Part shown: piece by piece, positions 16,136 through 24,770 of the stretch | Numbering within the stretch: position 1 is the first letter of the stretch | How the letters are laid out: each line of letters starts with the position of its first letter | From: Bacteroidota bacterium | GTDB lineage: Bacteria > Bacteroidota > Bacteroidia > Chitinophagales > Chitinophagaceae | Length of the DNA stretch: 44,721 nucleotides | Reading direction: 5' to 3' | Assembly (NCBI GenBank): GCA_013289015.1 | Contig: JABDAV010000017.1 | Location: forward strand, 1-44,721 | Made by a program: the position numbers and the translations under genes | Notes under the pieces: generated by a model | The model's database searches: none | Told to the model about the DNA's origin: nothing | What the model saw: the letters and a program-made list of their open reading frames with translations, nothing else

Positions 16136-16912
16136 ATGCAAACGGTAAGACTTGGTATGATCATTATAATGACGGGTTTGATATTACAGGTAAATGCCCA
16201 GCAGTTCAATTCAGACAGCTGGCTGTCCAAACCTCATGGTACCATCACCCTTATTCCAACCTTCGGGCAGCGCAATACGATGCTCATGAATACCTATTCA
16301 CTTTTTTCGAAATGGGAGTTTACAATGGCAGCCTACCTGTACAATAATGATAACGATCCCACTACCAACGATGGCTATTCGACCTCGTTTTATGCAAAGT
16401 ATATGTTCTATCAAAATAAAGCAGGAACAGGCGGTGCGGCTGTTAAAGCGGGTACAGGGATGTTTCCCGGAACGATAGATAAAGAACTGAGGCAGGAAGA
16501 CGCATTCAAGACCTTTTGGATGAATACTCCTGTAACCATACCACTTTTTAATAACGAAGTGTCGTGGGACCTTATGCCGGGCGCAAGCCTGACCAGGAAT
16601 TACGGTGAAGAAAAAACATCTGCCTGGGGATTCACTTATTCAACCCGTGTTGCCTGGGCTCCGTGGTTTCCTAAAAATCCCCAATGGTCGGTAGTAGGCG
16701 AAGTATTCGGATCAGCGGGGAAAACAGGAAGCATTCCTGAATTTAAAGCAGGATGGCGTTGGGAGCCGAGCCAATACGCAACTTTTGCTTTAACATACGG
16801 ACAGGAGTTTGGCGGACATAACGGTGCGGGGTTCGAGATCGGCGTGATGCTGTTTACGCCACCGTTTGCCTGCCTGGCAGGTTGTGTTGAACATAAAAAA
16901 AGTTCGGAATAA
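16136..16912 (+). CDS. Putative outer-membrane barrel protein, unknown family
   Basis: 258 residues with a signal peptide (about 1-21, ending QVNAQ). The body is rich in Trp, Tyr, Phe and Gly and alternates like beta-strands: LIPTFGQRNTMLMNTYSLFS, WEFTMAAYLYNN, SFYAKYMFYQN and GAGFEIGVMLFTPP. The C-terminus (CLAGCVEHKKSSE) contains two cysteines and a charged tail instead of the usual terminal aromatic residue. I do not recognise a named family. It sits among other envelope proteins, between the DUF481 gene and another barrel. Confidence 0.68.
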   Translation: MQTVRLGMIIIMTGLILQVNAQQFNSDSWLSKPHGTITLIPTFGQRNTMLMNTYSLFSKWEFTMAAYLYNNDNDPTTNDGYSTSFYAKYMFYQNKAGTGGAAVKAGTGMFPGTIDKELRQEDAFKTFWMNTPVTIPLFNNEVSWDLMPGASLTRNYGEEKTSAWGFTYSTRVAWAPWFPKNPQWSVVGEVFGSAGKTGSIPEFKAGWRWEPSQYATFALTYGQEFGGHNGAGFEIGVMLFTPPFACLAGCVEHKKSSE

Positions 16913-17110
16913 TTTCTCTCTGCCTGTACTGGTGCTGAAAAGAATGAGTTTGATTTGGTATTATATCCGGGTTCAGTTACAGTTTTTGAAAGAGTGACAA
17001 AAAATTTATAATTTGAATGTTGTATTTCTTTATTTTTAAAAAGTCCGTATAATTTTAATTTGCGTAGCTTGAATTACTATCGCTTTAAATAGCAGAAAAC
17101 AAAAAAGTTC

Positions 17111-18232
17111 ATGAAAAAGAAAATCGCCCTGTTAGCAATCGGGATCTGTGCTTATGCAATGATATATGCACAGTACACAACTGATAAATTAGTTGGAGAA
17201 AAGCATGCTACAGCTATTGACAGTTTAAAATCGACCGAGTATCCTTATTTGCTTCCGATATGGGGTGAAAGAGTTGCACGAAAAGGATTCAAACTTCCAA
17301 AATCAGCGGGCTTTAGTGCCCAGTATATTTACCAGCAATCAGATATTTTAATCAGCAACTTACAGGTGGGATTCAACAACGGCCCTAAATATAATCTCGA
17401 TCAAATCGTAAGATTTAACAACGCCGTGGCAACATCAAACGGTGTTAATATCAGGCCGGACATCTGGGTGTTTCCCTTCCTGAATGTATATGGAATATTT
17501 GCCAAATCCAAAACCTCAACCGCAATAGACGCAGGACTTTGGGTGCCCGACAGTTCAACATGGAATAAAATACTGGACATTAAAACAAAGGCAAATTTTA
17601 ATGCCACCACATATGGGTTTGGTATAACGCCGACAGTTGGTGTTGCAGGTTTTTTTATCATACTCGATATGAATTTTACCTGGTCTGATATCAGTGCATT
17701 GGATAAGCCTGCTTTCGCATCTATATTTGGACCAAGGATCGGCAAAACCATTACCTGGGCAAACCATCCTGAAAGAAGCTGGACCATTTGGACAGGCGGT
17801 TTCAGGGTTAAATTAAATTCCTCTACCGCGGGTAGTTTAAGTACGGCTGAACTATTCCCGGTTGATGAGTGGGGTAAAAAACTGGATACCGGTTATACGA
17901 AGGTTGCAGAAAGTCAGCAAAAAGTAGATGCGTGGTGGGAAGGGCTTAGTCCGGCCGATCAAAGAAACCCTGTAAATGCTGCCAAATATAATACAGCTAA
18001 TTCAGCGCTTGCAAGGGCAGGCAGCATATTGGATGCAGCATCAGAGGCAGTTACAAATGCCGGCAATTCAAGCGTTCAATATTCACTTGACAAAACACCA
18101 AAAGATAAATGGAATTTTCTTATCGGTACACAATTCCAGATAAACAGGAGCTGGATGATACGCGCAGAATATGGTTTCCTGAGCACGCGTACCCAATTTA
18201 TAGGCGGTTTGCAATACAGGTTTGATTTCTAA
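17111..18232 (+). CDS. Putative outer-membrane barrel protein with helical insert
   Basis: 373 residues with a signal peptide (about 1-20, ending MIYAQ). The N-terminal two thirds look like barrel strands (FSAQYIYQQSDILISNLQVG, PDIWVFPFLNVYGIFAKS, ITPTVGVAGFFIILDMNFTW). Residues about 255-325 are hydrophilic and probably helical (KVAESQQKVDAWWEGLSPAD and an Ala-rich stretch). The protein then returns to strands ending GLQYRFDF with terminal Phe. Similar proteins from memory are annotated only as hypothetical. The helical insert could be a periplasmic or surface loop. It precedes the SYLF gene by 72 bases. Confidence 0.7.
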   Translation: MKKKIALLAIGICAYAMIYAQYTTDKLVGEKHATAIDSLKSTEYPYLLPIWGERVARKGFKLPKSAGFSAQYIYQQSDILISNLQVGFNNGPKYNLDQIVRFNNAVATSNGVNIRPDIWVFPFLNVYGIFAKSKTSTAIDAGLWVPDSSTWNKILDIKTKANFNATTYGFGITPTVGVAGFFIILDMNFTWSDISALDKPAFASIFGPRIGKTITWANHPERSWTIWTGGFRVKLNSSTAGSLSTAELFPVDEWGKKLDTGYTKVAESQQKVDAWWEGLSPADQRNPVNAAKYNTANSALARAGSILDAASEAVTNAGNSSVQYSLDKTPKDKWNFLIGTQFQINRSWMIRAEYGFLSTRTQFIGGLQYRFDF

Positions 18233-18304
18233 TCTTATATAAAAATATTTGCACAGTTATTGACTGTTTATAAAAAACATTTTAAATAAGCAAAAAAATA
18301 CGCC

Positions 18305-18850
18305 ATGAAAAAGTATAATTTCCAGGTTCTGCAATTATTATTTGTTATTTCAGCATTATTTATTACACAGTTGGCATCAGCACAATCAAAAAAAGATTCA
18401 TCCCTTATCAAAGACTGCGACGAAGCGAAAGCTGAGTTTATTAAAACGGATGCATTAATAAAGCATTTGTTTGATGAAGCCACAGGCTATGTTATTTTTC
18501 CGAATGTGGGTAAAGGAGCGGTGGGTGTAGGCGGCGCTTCCGGAAACGGTATTGTATTTGAAAAAGGCAAACTGCTCGGGAAAGCAAAGATGACGCAGGT
18601 GAGCATTGGCTTTCAGCTTGGCGGGCAGGCATACCGCGAACTGATATTTTTTGAAAACAAGGAGACACTTGAGCGCTTCAAAAAAAACAAGGTTGAATTT
18701 TCTGCACAGGCCTCTGCTGTAGCCGCAAAATCGGGCGCTTCCGCCAATGCAAAATATGCAGACGGTGTTATGATATTCACGCAGCAAAAAGGCGGATTAA
18801 TGTATGAAGCTTCGGTAGGCGGCCAAAAATTTAAGTTTACAACTTTTTAA
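18305..18850 (+). CDS. SYLF (YSC84) lipid-binding domain protein
   Basis: 181 residues: a signal peptide (about 1-27, ending QLASAQ), then a SYLF domain over almost the whole mature chain. Recognisable parts are EATGYVIFPNVGKGAVGVGG, the GNGIVFEKGKLLGKAKMTQV strand pair, SIGFQLGGQAYRELIFFEN and YADGVMIFTQQKGGLMYEAS. SYLF domains bind phosphoinositides in eukaryotes. Bacterial secreted versions are of uncertain role, probably envelope-associated. A good intrinsic terminator follows directly, so it ends the transcription unit. Confidence 0.9.
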   Translation: MKKYNFQVLQLLFVISALFITQLASAQSKKDSSLIKDCDEAKAEFIKTDALIKHLFDEATGYVIFPNVGKGAVGVGGASGNGIVFEKGKLLGKAKMTQVSIGFQLGGQAYRELIFFENKETLERFKKNKVEFSAQASAVAAKSGASANAKYADGVMIFTQQKGGLMYEASVGGQKFKFTTF

Positions 18851-18869
18851 TATAAAGTCTTACTATAAC

Positions 18870-18908
18870 AAACCCCTTGTTAAACGCTTCGCAAGGGGTT
18901 TTGTTTTT
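18870..18908 (+). terminator. Intrinsic terminator after SYLF gene
   Basis: The stem AACCCCTTG (18871-18879) pairs with CAAGGGGTT (18892-18900), extendable by one A-T pair, around a 12-base loop, and TTTGTTTTT follows. It lies 20 bases after the SYLF stop codon. Confidence 0.85.
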
Positions 18909-19026
18909 ATAAAACGGAAACTCCAGACTAACATTATGCCTGCATAAACTACTTTCGCACTTCATACAAACAATACGTTAAAGCTATGTTGTCAATTAGG
19001 TTATTTTTGAAACGAAATCTTATTCA

Positions 19027-19956
19027 ATGAATATTATAGAACTACATCATCTTAAAAAATATTTTGCTACACAAAGGGCGGTTGACGACATAAGTTTTTC
19101 TATAGAGCAGGGAAGCATCTTTGGGTTACTCGGTCCGAATGGCGCGGGCAAAACAACATTGCTGCGCATGATCACCGGTATATTTTATCCTGATGAAGGA
19201 GAAATAATCTTAGACGGGAAAAAGTTTGATCCGCTGCGCGATAGTATAAAGATCGGCTACATGCCCGAAGAACGCGGTTTGTATAAAAAGATGAAGATTG
19301 GCGAACAGGCTTTATATCTCGCCCAGTTAAAAGGAATGAACAAAGCTGAAGCGCTTGAAAAAATAAAATTCTGGTTCCAGCGGCTTGAGATGCAAAGCTG
19401 GTGGAATAAAAAAGTAGAGGACCTGAGCAAGGGCATGAGCCAGAAGCTGCAATTTGTAATAACTGTTTTGCATGAACCGAAACTCATTATTCTTGATGAA
19501 CCTTTCAGCGGGCTTGATCCTGTAAACGCTAACCTCCTTAAAGATGAAATTTATGGCTTGTCACAAAGAGGCTGCACCATTATTTTCAGCACACACAGAA
19601 TGGAACAGGTGGAAGAGATCTGCGATCACATCGTATTAGTAAATCTCGGCAATAAAATACTGGATGGTTCTGTTCAGCAGGTAAAGAATGATTTCAAAGA
19701 ACATAAGTTCAGCATACAACTATATGAAGTGCCGTCAACCATAAGTTCACCTGCTTTTGAAGTGATAAACGGGGAGGCCAACAAATTTGTGGTAAAGATC
19801 AATGATGGTTTTAAAAGCAATGATGTTTTAAAACACTTTATTGATCAGCAGGTGAATGTTGAAAGCTTCAACGAAATATTGCCTTCTTTGAATGATATAT
19901 TCATTCGACTGGTTGAAGGCACCAAAGCAACTACAAGACAATTTCAAAAAATTTAG
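19027..19956 (+). CDS. ABC transporter ATP-binding protein (NatA-type)
   Basis: 309 residues, cytoplasmic ATPase of an ABC-2 exporter. Walker A is GPNGAGKTT (36-44), the signature LSKGMSQK (133-140) and Walker B LIILDEP (153-159). The switch His is in STHRMEQVEE (about 196). GYMPEERGLYKKM is typical of the NatA/DRA subgroup that pairs with NatB-like permeases, and the C-terminal 80 residues match the DUF4162 extension of such ATPases. The permease gene starts 9 bases downstream, so they form a two-gene operon. The substrate is not known; relatives export sodium ions, peptides or drugs. Confidence 0.92.
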   Translation: MNIIELHHLKKYFATQRAVDDISFSIEQGSIFGLLGPNGAGKTTLLRMITGIFYPDEGEIILDGKKFDPLRDSIKIGYMPEERGLYKKMKIGEQALYLAQLKGMNKAEALEKIKFWFQRLEMQSWWNKKVEDLSKGMSQKLQFVITVLHEPKLIILDEPFSGLDPVNANLLKDEIYGLSQRGCTIIFSTHRMEQVEEICDHIVLVNLGNKILDGSVQQVKNDFKEHKFSIQLYEVPSTISSPAFEVINGEANKFVVKINDGFKSNDVLKHFIDQQVNVESFNEILPSLNDIFIRLVEGTKATTRQFQKI

Positions 19957-19965
19957 CTTAACAGT

Positions 19966-21294
19966 ATGAGCAGAACATCTTTAATTATAAAGCGTGAATA
20001 TTTATCGCGTGTACGCAGCCGTAGTTTTATTCTCACCACTTTTTTAACGCCATTGGTATTTGTAGCCTTTATCGTGGGTGCGGCTTTTTTATCTGTTAAA
20101 GGTAAAGAGCAGCTTAAAGTAGCAGTGATTGATGAAAACGGTTTTTTTAAAAATCGTCTCAAAAGCGATAATGATGTGCAATTTGATTTTCCGGCTAATG
20201 TTGATACTTCAAATTATTTAGGCAAAGGCTATGCTGCTTTACTTATTATTTCAAAGATCGACACATCAAAACAGCAAACCTTTTATATTCGTTCACAAAA
20301 AGCCATTGGCATAGGCGCTGCACAAAACATCGAAAATAAAATTGATGAAGTGGTGGAAGATAATATGCTGCAGCAATCAGGTATCACACGCAGTAAGCTG
20401 GACTCTATTCATGATAATTCCCATATAGCTAAAGTTGTATCACTTGAAGAAAACGAAGGTGCTGCGAAAGAAAGTAACCAGTTGCTCGCTTCCGTTATTG
20501 GCTATGTATGTGGTTTTCTTATTTACCTTGTGTTACTGATATATGGAATGATGGTATTGCGTGGAGTAATGGAAGAAAAAACAAACCGCATTGCGGAAGT
20601 GATTATAAGCAGTGTAAAGCCTTTTGAATTAATGATGGGAAAAATTGTTGGAATTGGTGCTGTTGGCTTAACACAGTTCATCATGTGGATCGTTCTGATA
20701 ATTGTATTATCTGCCGGTGCGCAGGCGTTTGTACCACACGATACCATGCAACAGGTGCAAATGCTGCAACAGCACAATGGCATGATGCAGGGCAATACCG
20801 AACAAGTGAGTGAAGGCGCTCAATTTATTTTTAATGCGCAGCATACTTTGGGCACAGCTAACTGGACACTAATAATACTTTGCTTTATTTTTTATTTCCT
20901 GGGTGGCTATTTATTTTATGCTTCACTTTTTGCAGCCGTTGGTTGTGTTACAGAAGATATACAGAATTCACAGAGCCTTACTTTACCTATTACGATGCCT
21001 GTTATTTTTTCTTTTATTATTGGAACAAATGCTGTGCAGGTACCGGACAGTTCTTTAGCTATATGGGCAAGCATTATTCCTTTTTCTTCTCCTATCGTAA
21101 TGATGTCAAGAATTGCATACGGAGTTCCCGGCACTGTGCCTTACTGGCAACTTATTGCAAGCGTGCTGACATTGATCGCGGGATTTTTATTTACTACCTG
21201 GCTCGCAGGAAAAATTTATCGCACAGGCATTTTGTTGTATGGCAAAAAAGCAACCTGGAAAGAGATGATGAAATGGGCATTCCGGAGTTCTTAA
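19966..21294 (+). CDS. ABC transporter permease (NatB / ABC-2 type)
   Basis: 442 residues. One membrane helix at about 22-44, then an extracytoplasmic domain (about 45-170), then five to six helices from about 178 onward (YVCGFLIYLVLLIYGMMVLR, IVGIGAVGLTQFIMWIVLII, LIILCFIFYFLGGYLFYASL and others). The motif RGVMEEKTNRIAEVIISSVKPFELMMGKI between the first helices of the C-terminal bundle is the hallmark of NatB-like ABC-2 permeases. It is translationally close to the ATPase gene (9 bases). Probably exports a cation or small molecule; the substrate is not deducible. Confidence 0.9.
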   Translation: MSRTSLIIKREYLSRVRSRSFILTTFLTPLVFVAFIVGAAFLSVKGKEQLKVAVIDENGFFKNRLKSDNDVQFDFPANVDTSNYLGKGYAALLIISKIDTSKQQTFYIRSQKAIGIGAAQNIENKIDEVVEDNMLQQSGITRSKLDSIHDNSHIAKVVSLEENEGAAKESNQLLASVIGYVCGFLIYLVLLIYGMMVLRGVMEEKTNRIAEVIISSVKPFELMMGKIVGIGAVGLTQFIMWIVLIIVLSAGAQAFVPHDTMQQVQMLQQHNGMMQGNTEQVSEGAQFIFNAQHTLGTANWTLIILCFIFYFLGGYLFYASLFAAVGCVTEDIQNSQSLTLPITMPVIFSFIIGTNAVQVPDSSLAIWASIIPFSSPIVMMSRIAYGVPGTVPYWQLIASVLTLIAGFLFTTWLAGKIYRTGILLYGKKATWKEMMKWAFRSS

Positions 21295-21296
21295 TA

Positions 21297-21417
21297 TAAT
21301 GTGAGCCCGGTTTAAGCATAAAGTTAATTCTAAAAGGATTAATTTGAATAGCCCGATTAGGATTACGGGAGGCTTATTTATATTAAGGCCCTTCAGGTTT
21401 ACCCCGGATTCACGTTA
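21297..21417 (+). repeat. MITE-like element, shortened copy C (121 bp)
   Basis: The start (TAATGTGAGCCCGGTTTAAG) and end (CCCCGGATTCACGTTA) match the termini of copies A and B, in the same orientation as A. The middle of the element, including the ATCCTCCGGTTACATCG part, is missing, leaving the outer palindromes. It follows the ABC permease stop by 2 bases. No matching flanking triplet is seen, and the sequence is more diverged than A and B. Confidence 0.7.
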
Positions 21418-21509
21418 TTTAGCATGCGATAGTACAGGCCTGGTTATATACCTATGGTGCCTTTTGCTATGGAACTGATGGGGGGTTGATAGCTGCCTGG
21501 TATGAAGTA

Positions 21510-21564
21510 AGATCCCTATAAGGTCCCTATAACATCCCTATAAGGTCTCTATATTGTCTCTCTG
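21510..21564 (+). repeat. 11-bp tandem repeat, five units
   Basis: The units are AGATCCCTATA, AGGTCCCTATA, ACATCCCTATA, AGGTCTCTATA and TTGTCTCTCTG. The first three share TCCCTATA and the last two drift. An 11-bp period is close to one DNA helical turn, so identical faces of the helix are presented. No gene overlaps it. Confidence 0.75.
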
Positions 21565-21930
21565 AAAGTAAAGCAGAACAGAAAGGCATGTATAGTTGTA
21601 TACAGCTATTTACAACAGGATATTGTGGTATGTAAAATAAGTACAAAGCCCGGAATAGCAAAAAAATTAGGAAAATAAACTATTGTGCAGAAGCTGACCT
21701 GCAGCACATGCTATGAAAATGGAAGCGATCAATGCAGCAGCCAAAGCAGTTTATGATTTGCTGTAGGGGAGAAAGGATTGAAATAAGCAGCCGTTATGCT
21801 TTAGCGCGGTTTGGCAGAGTGCCTGGATTTGCTATTGAAATGAACAGGAATTCAAATTCCTTATTTCGAACCCACGTTAATTAAGCAACAGCTTAGATAA
21901 TTGTTTTGAAACGATGAGCATAAGACCGGA

Positions 21931-21975
21931 GCTGCTCAATGATATGCAGATGACGCGTTGCGATCCCGCATCAAG
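21931..21975 (-). repeat. Dispersed 45-base repeat, inverted copy
   Basis: The reverse complement reads CTTGATGCGGGATCGCAACG … TTGAGCAGC. It matches 40741-40786, with strong agreement at both ends and a diverged middle. The part TCGCAACACTT…GTTGATAC also recurs at 23569-23602. Confidence 0.6.
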
Positions 21976-22327
21976 CGCGCATTGGCGAGCTAACTTTCTT
22001 CATACATCACTTAAATACAATTATTATATGCTCAAGCCGCATGGCTTCGTTGTCGCATCGGCGCTGCTTTCGCTTTTTTGAAAAAAATTTCCTTCGGATT
22101 TTTTTCAATCCCGACATTCGTCGTGACCGAACCGAAAGAGGCGCCTTATGTGACAACTGGTAACAACCTGAAATTACAGGCGCTAATTACTTTGGAACTC
22201 ATGCTGGTTTTATATTTAAAGCGATTACAGCTATTTCTTAACCTGACGCTAATGCGCATCAAGTGCGTGACAGGCTGTACCGTGTTCAATCGGAGTTCAT
22301 TTGCAGGTAACAAAAAAATAATTCAAC

Positions 22328-23263
22328 TTACGTTCCTGCCTTTAACAAAATGCCAATACCAATGACAGACTTTACCTGCAGGCGCGGAGCATTATGATTG
22401 GGCCCGAATATTCTTGTATCATCATCATAGATCATATCAACCCCCCATGTTACAGAAAATAGTTTTGAGAATTTTGCCGCGAACAGGTTTGTCATGTACA
22501 GATCAACATCCTGCGGATTGTGTTGATAGTTTGAGAACAAATCAATTCTTGCATTGTAGGTAATTGTTTTTGTAAATTTTGAGTTGAAAATAATTGTTCC
22601 GAATGCGCCTACCTGGCTCATGAAATGTTTTCCTGTATCAACACCATAAGCTCCTTCTGCTGAAAGTGTTTTGTTTTCAACAATCACCCATCTTGAAGAT
22701 ACAGGTGAAGCAAATATAGAAAGGCCGTCAACCGGTTTGTAATCAACTCCCGGACTGAACAAAACATATCCAGGTGAAAAAGCAGTTGAAGAAAATACGG
22801 GTGTTTTGGAATCCGGGTAAGTAAAGCCATCAAAAAATTGCGTGCGCAGATCAAACAATGCAGAAGCAGATACTTTTTTATTTAATAAATAACCATATTT
22901 TGACAGAAAGTCAAACCTGTCATCACCTTTCCGTGAACCCAGGCTTGATGTATTTAGGTAACCGAAATTAAAGTCAACATTATTATCCCAGGTTATCTTG
23001 TCTTTTTTATAATAAGCATGCCCATTCGTGTAAAGACTTAAAGCCATAGAAAATACATCGCCACCTGCAGCCCAGTCTTTCAACGAACTTTGAGAAACAT
23101 TTAAATTAAAGAGGCCGCCTTTGATCCAGTACTTTTTAACAGTATCTGCTACTGTTATTGGTATTGTGCGTGATGCTTCTTTTTTTAAAATACTTATTGT
23201 TGAATCCTGGGCACTTGCTATTTGTATGATTAAAACAAAAAATATAAAAAAGTTTTTTCTCAT
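22328..23263 (-). CDS. DUF3078 outer-membrane-associated protein
   Basis: 311 residues from the ATG at 23263. An upstream in-frame ATG would add ten residues before a clean signal peptide (MRKNFFIFFVLIIQIASAQ), so the downstream start is chosen. The pattern YWIKGGLFNLNVSQSSLKDWAAGGDVFSM is the signature of DUF3078, a family confined largely to Bacteroidota, followed by WDNNVDFNFGYLN, DDRFDFLSKYGYLLN and ASALFDLRTQF. The rest is beta-rich and probably forms or lines an outer-membrane barrel. Its function is unknown. It is divergently oriented from metH, with about 365 bases between them holding the metH promoter. Confidence 0.9.
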   Translation of the reverse strand: MRKNFFIFFVLIIQIASAQDSTISILKKEASRTIPITVADTVKKYWIKGGLFNLNVSQSSLKDWAAGGDVFSMALSLYTNGHAYYKKDKITWDNNVDFNFGYLNTSSLGSRKGDDRFDFLSKYGYLLNKKVSASALFDLRTQFFDGFTYPDSKTPVFSSTAFSPGYVLFSPGVDYKPVDGLSIFASPVSSRWVIVENKTLSAEGAYGVDTGKHFMSQVGAFGTIIFNSKFTKTITYNARIDLFSNYQHNPQDVDLYMTNLFAAKFSKLFSVTWGVDMIYDDDTRIFGPNHNAPRLQVKSVIGIGILLKAGT

Positions 23264-23398
23264 TTTATAAATATTGTTTTTTTGAGTTTGCAAAATTCCT
23301 GAAATAATTTTTTTATCATACGGTGATATTGTTAAAAGTTTTCACGCATTTAAGTTTATGTGTTAATGTTTGTCACTTCCACTTTTAATTACCACCTG

Positions 23399-23428
23399 TT
23401 GTTTATTATAAATTCTTGTTTACTTTTG
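23399..23428 (+). promoter_or_regulatory. Probable promoter of the metH operon
   Basis: TTG at 23399-23401 and TACTTTTG at 23421-23428, separated by 19 bases, fit the Bacteroidota -33/-7 consensus (TTG, TAnnTTTG). The same spacing is seen before tRNA-Asn. Transcription from here would leave a leader of almost 200 bases before the ATG at 23630. No SAM or cobalamin riboswitch was recognisable in that leader. Confidence 0.6.
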
Positions 23429-23568
23429 CAGGCGCAGGCGGATTTGTTTATTGTTCGGCCTTTATTTCAGAACTAATAAACGCACAAACTTCACCACAAG
23501 TTTCCCTACGTTTTAAAGCAATGAATTTTTAGGTATCCAGCTAATGAACAATTAGCATCACGGTTGCG

Positions 23569-23602
23569 TCGCAACACTTATACTGTTGATACAATGTGCA
23601 GC
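23569..23602 (+). repeat. Dispersed repeat in metH leader
   Basis: TCGCAACACTT followed by GTTGATAC and a TG-GCAGC end matches 40753-40786 with a few substitutions and no gaps. It lies in the untranslated leader between the promoter and the chosen metH start. Confidence 0.55.
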
Positions 23603-23629
23603 TATGGTTTTAAATTCAAATCATTTTGT

Positions 23630-24766
23630 ATGAATATTAAAGAACTGTTAGGTGAACGCATTTTGATCATTGATGGGGCAATGGGCACCATGATACAGCG
23701 CTATAAATTATCTGAAGCAGATTATCGTGGTGAACGATTTAAAGATTGGTCTTCTGATATCAAAGGCAATAATGATTTGTTATGTTTAACGCAACCACAA
23801 ATCATTAAAGCAATCCACAAAGAATATTTAGAAGCCGGTGCAGACATCATTGAAACAAATACCTTCAATGCGCAGCGTATTTCATTAGCAGATTACAATA
23901 TGCAATCATTAGCGTATGAAATAAACTTTGAAGCGGCAAAAATTGCCAGGGAAAGTATTGAAGAATGGAGAGCTCAAAATCCTTCCCTTAGGGAAGGGTT
24001 GGGATGGGCAGCTGGCGCAATCGGTCCAATGAATAAAACATTGTCTTTATCGCCGGATGTAAATAATCCGGGTTACCGCGCATTAACTTTTGATGAAGCA
24101 ATGGAAGCATATTACGAACAGGTAAAAGGTTTGGTGGATGGCGGTGTTGATCTGTTATTGATTGAAACCATCTTCGATACATTGAATGCAAAGGCTGCCA
24201 TCTTTGCTATAAAAAAATATTTCAGGGAAAGGCCTATCCTAAATCCTTCCCAAAGGGAAGGACTTGCAACCGCCCAAAAAGATCAGGCAGCAAACAATAA
24301 ATCAGCATCGCCGCAAAGCGAGCCATTGAGCGAAGGCGCTCCTTCCCTTCGGGAAGGCCTTCCCATAATGATCAGCGGAACTATTACAGATGCAAGTGGC
24401 AGAACATTAAGCGGGCAAACACTGGAAGCATTTTATAATTCCGTTGCACATGCAAAACCTTTAAGCATTGGTTTGAATTGTGCGTTGGGTGCAAAAGAAA
24501 TGCGACCGCATATTGAAGAGTTATCACAAATCGCTACATGTTATGTTTCAGCTTATCCAAATGCAGGTTTACCAAATACAATGGGTGAATATGATGAGCA
24601 GCCGCATGAAACAGCACACTTTATAGAAGATTGGGCTAAAGAAGGTTTTGTAAATATTGTTGGCGGTTGTTGTGGCACAACACCAGATCATATAAAAGCG
24701 ATTGCACAACACGTAAAAAGACTTCAGCCAAGAATATTACCTGTTGTTGAACATTCATATATTTAG
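23630..24766 (+). CDS. metH: Methionine synthase N-terminal half (homocysteine-binding module)
   Basis: 378 residues from the ATG at 23630; an upstream ATG would add 22 residues unlike the family. This is the homocysteine-methyltransferase module of cobalamin-dependent methionine synthase: [16 protein letters not shown] at the start, zinc ligands C284 in [11 protein letters not shown] and C347/C348 in GGCCGTTP. The other modules are on a separate gene at 25849, so MetH is split, as in many Bacteroidota. Three palindromic DNA insertions (23979-24000, 24242-24263, 24341-24357) are read in the same frame as PSLREGL or PSQREGL. The last two, with linker, make an approximately 38-residue loop (about 204-242) between two strands that E. 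coli MetH joins with a few residues. Zinc site and barrel motifs are intact, so the enzyme is probably active. Confidence 0.93.
   Translation: MNIKELLGERILIIDGAMGTMIQRYKLSEADYRGERFKDWSSDIKGNNDLLCLTQPQIIKAIHKEYLEAGADIIETNTFNAQRISLADYNMQSLAYEINFEAAKIARESIEEWRAQNPSLREGLGWAAGAIGPMNKTLSLSPDVNNPGYRALTFDEAMEAYYEQVKGLVDGGVDLLLIETIFDTLNAKAAIFAIKKYFRERPILNPSQREGLATAQKDQAANNKSASPQSEPLSEGAPSLREGLPIMISGTITDASGRTLSGQTLEAFYNSVAHAKPLSIGLNCALGAKEMRPHIEELSQIATCYVSAYPNAGLPNTMGEYDEQPHETAHFIEDWAKEGFVNIVGGCCGTTPDHIKAIAQHVKRLQPRILPVVEHSYI
23979..24000. repeat. In-frame coding palindrome, copy 1 (in metH)
   Basis: CCTTCCCTTAGGGAAGG is a near-perfect palindrome inside the metH N-half gene, read as PSLREGL. It replaces the short turn before the AGAIGP strand. 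Confidence 0.8.
24242..24263. repeat. In-frame coding palindrome, copy 2 (in metH)
   Basis: CCTTCCCAAAGGGAAGG within metH, read as PSQREGL in the same frame as copy 1. It begins the long loop insertion. Confidence 0.8.
24341..24357. repeat. In-frame coding palindrome, copy 3 (in metH)
   Basis: CCTTCCCTTCGGGAAGG within metH, read as PSLREGL in the same frame. It ends the loop directly before the conserved LPIMISGT strand. Confidence 0.8.
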
Positions 24767-24770
24767 TATT

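Larger units (their letters stand above)
21418..22327. other. Gene-poor stretch with repeats and possible decayed sequence
   Basis: This is a 910-base stretch with no reading frame I can support. It holds an 11-bp tandem array (21510-21564), an isolated repeat end CGAACCCACGTTA (21867-21879), an inverted copy of a dispersed 45-base repeat (21931-21975) and an A/T-rich hairpin GAAAAAAAT/ATTTTTTTC with loop (22080-22106). Around 21620-21770 the three frames read sensible short protein pieces in turn (for example MKMEAINAAAKAVYDLL just before a stop). This might be a decayed gene, but I cannot name it. Confidence 0.55.

Noticed and set aside
17401-17787. 128-codon minus-strand frame inside the barrel gene at 17111
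   Set aside because: It lies fully antisense to a well-supported outer-membrane protein with signal peptide and terminal Phe, and has no motif.
21510-21564. CRISPR array
   Set aside because: The units are 11 bases without spacers, and no cas genes lie nearby. No CRISPR-like array was seen in the window.
22078-22365. 95-codon plus-strand frame near the A/T hairpin
   Set aside because: Composition is not protein-like, it has no recognisable motif, and its end overlaps the DUF3078 gene on the other strand.
23429-23629. SAM or cobalamin riboswitch in the metH leader
   Set aside because: I could not find the conserved B12-box or SAM-aptamer stems; the leader contains a dispersed repeat instead. 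A covariance-model search would decide.
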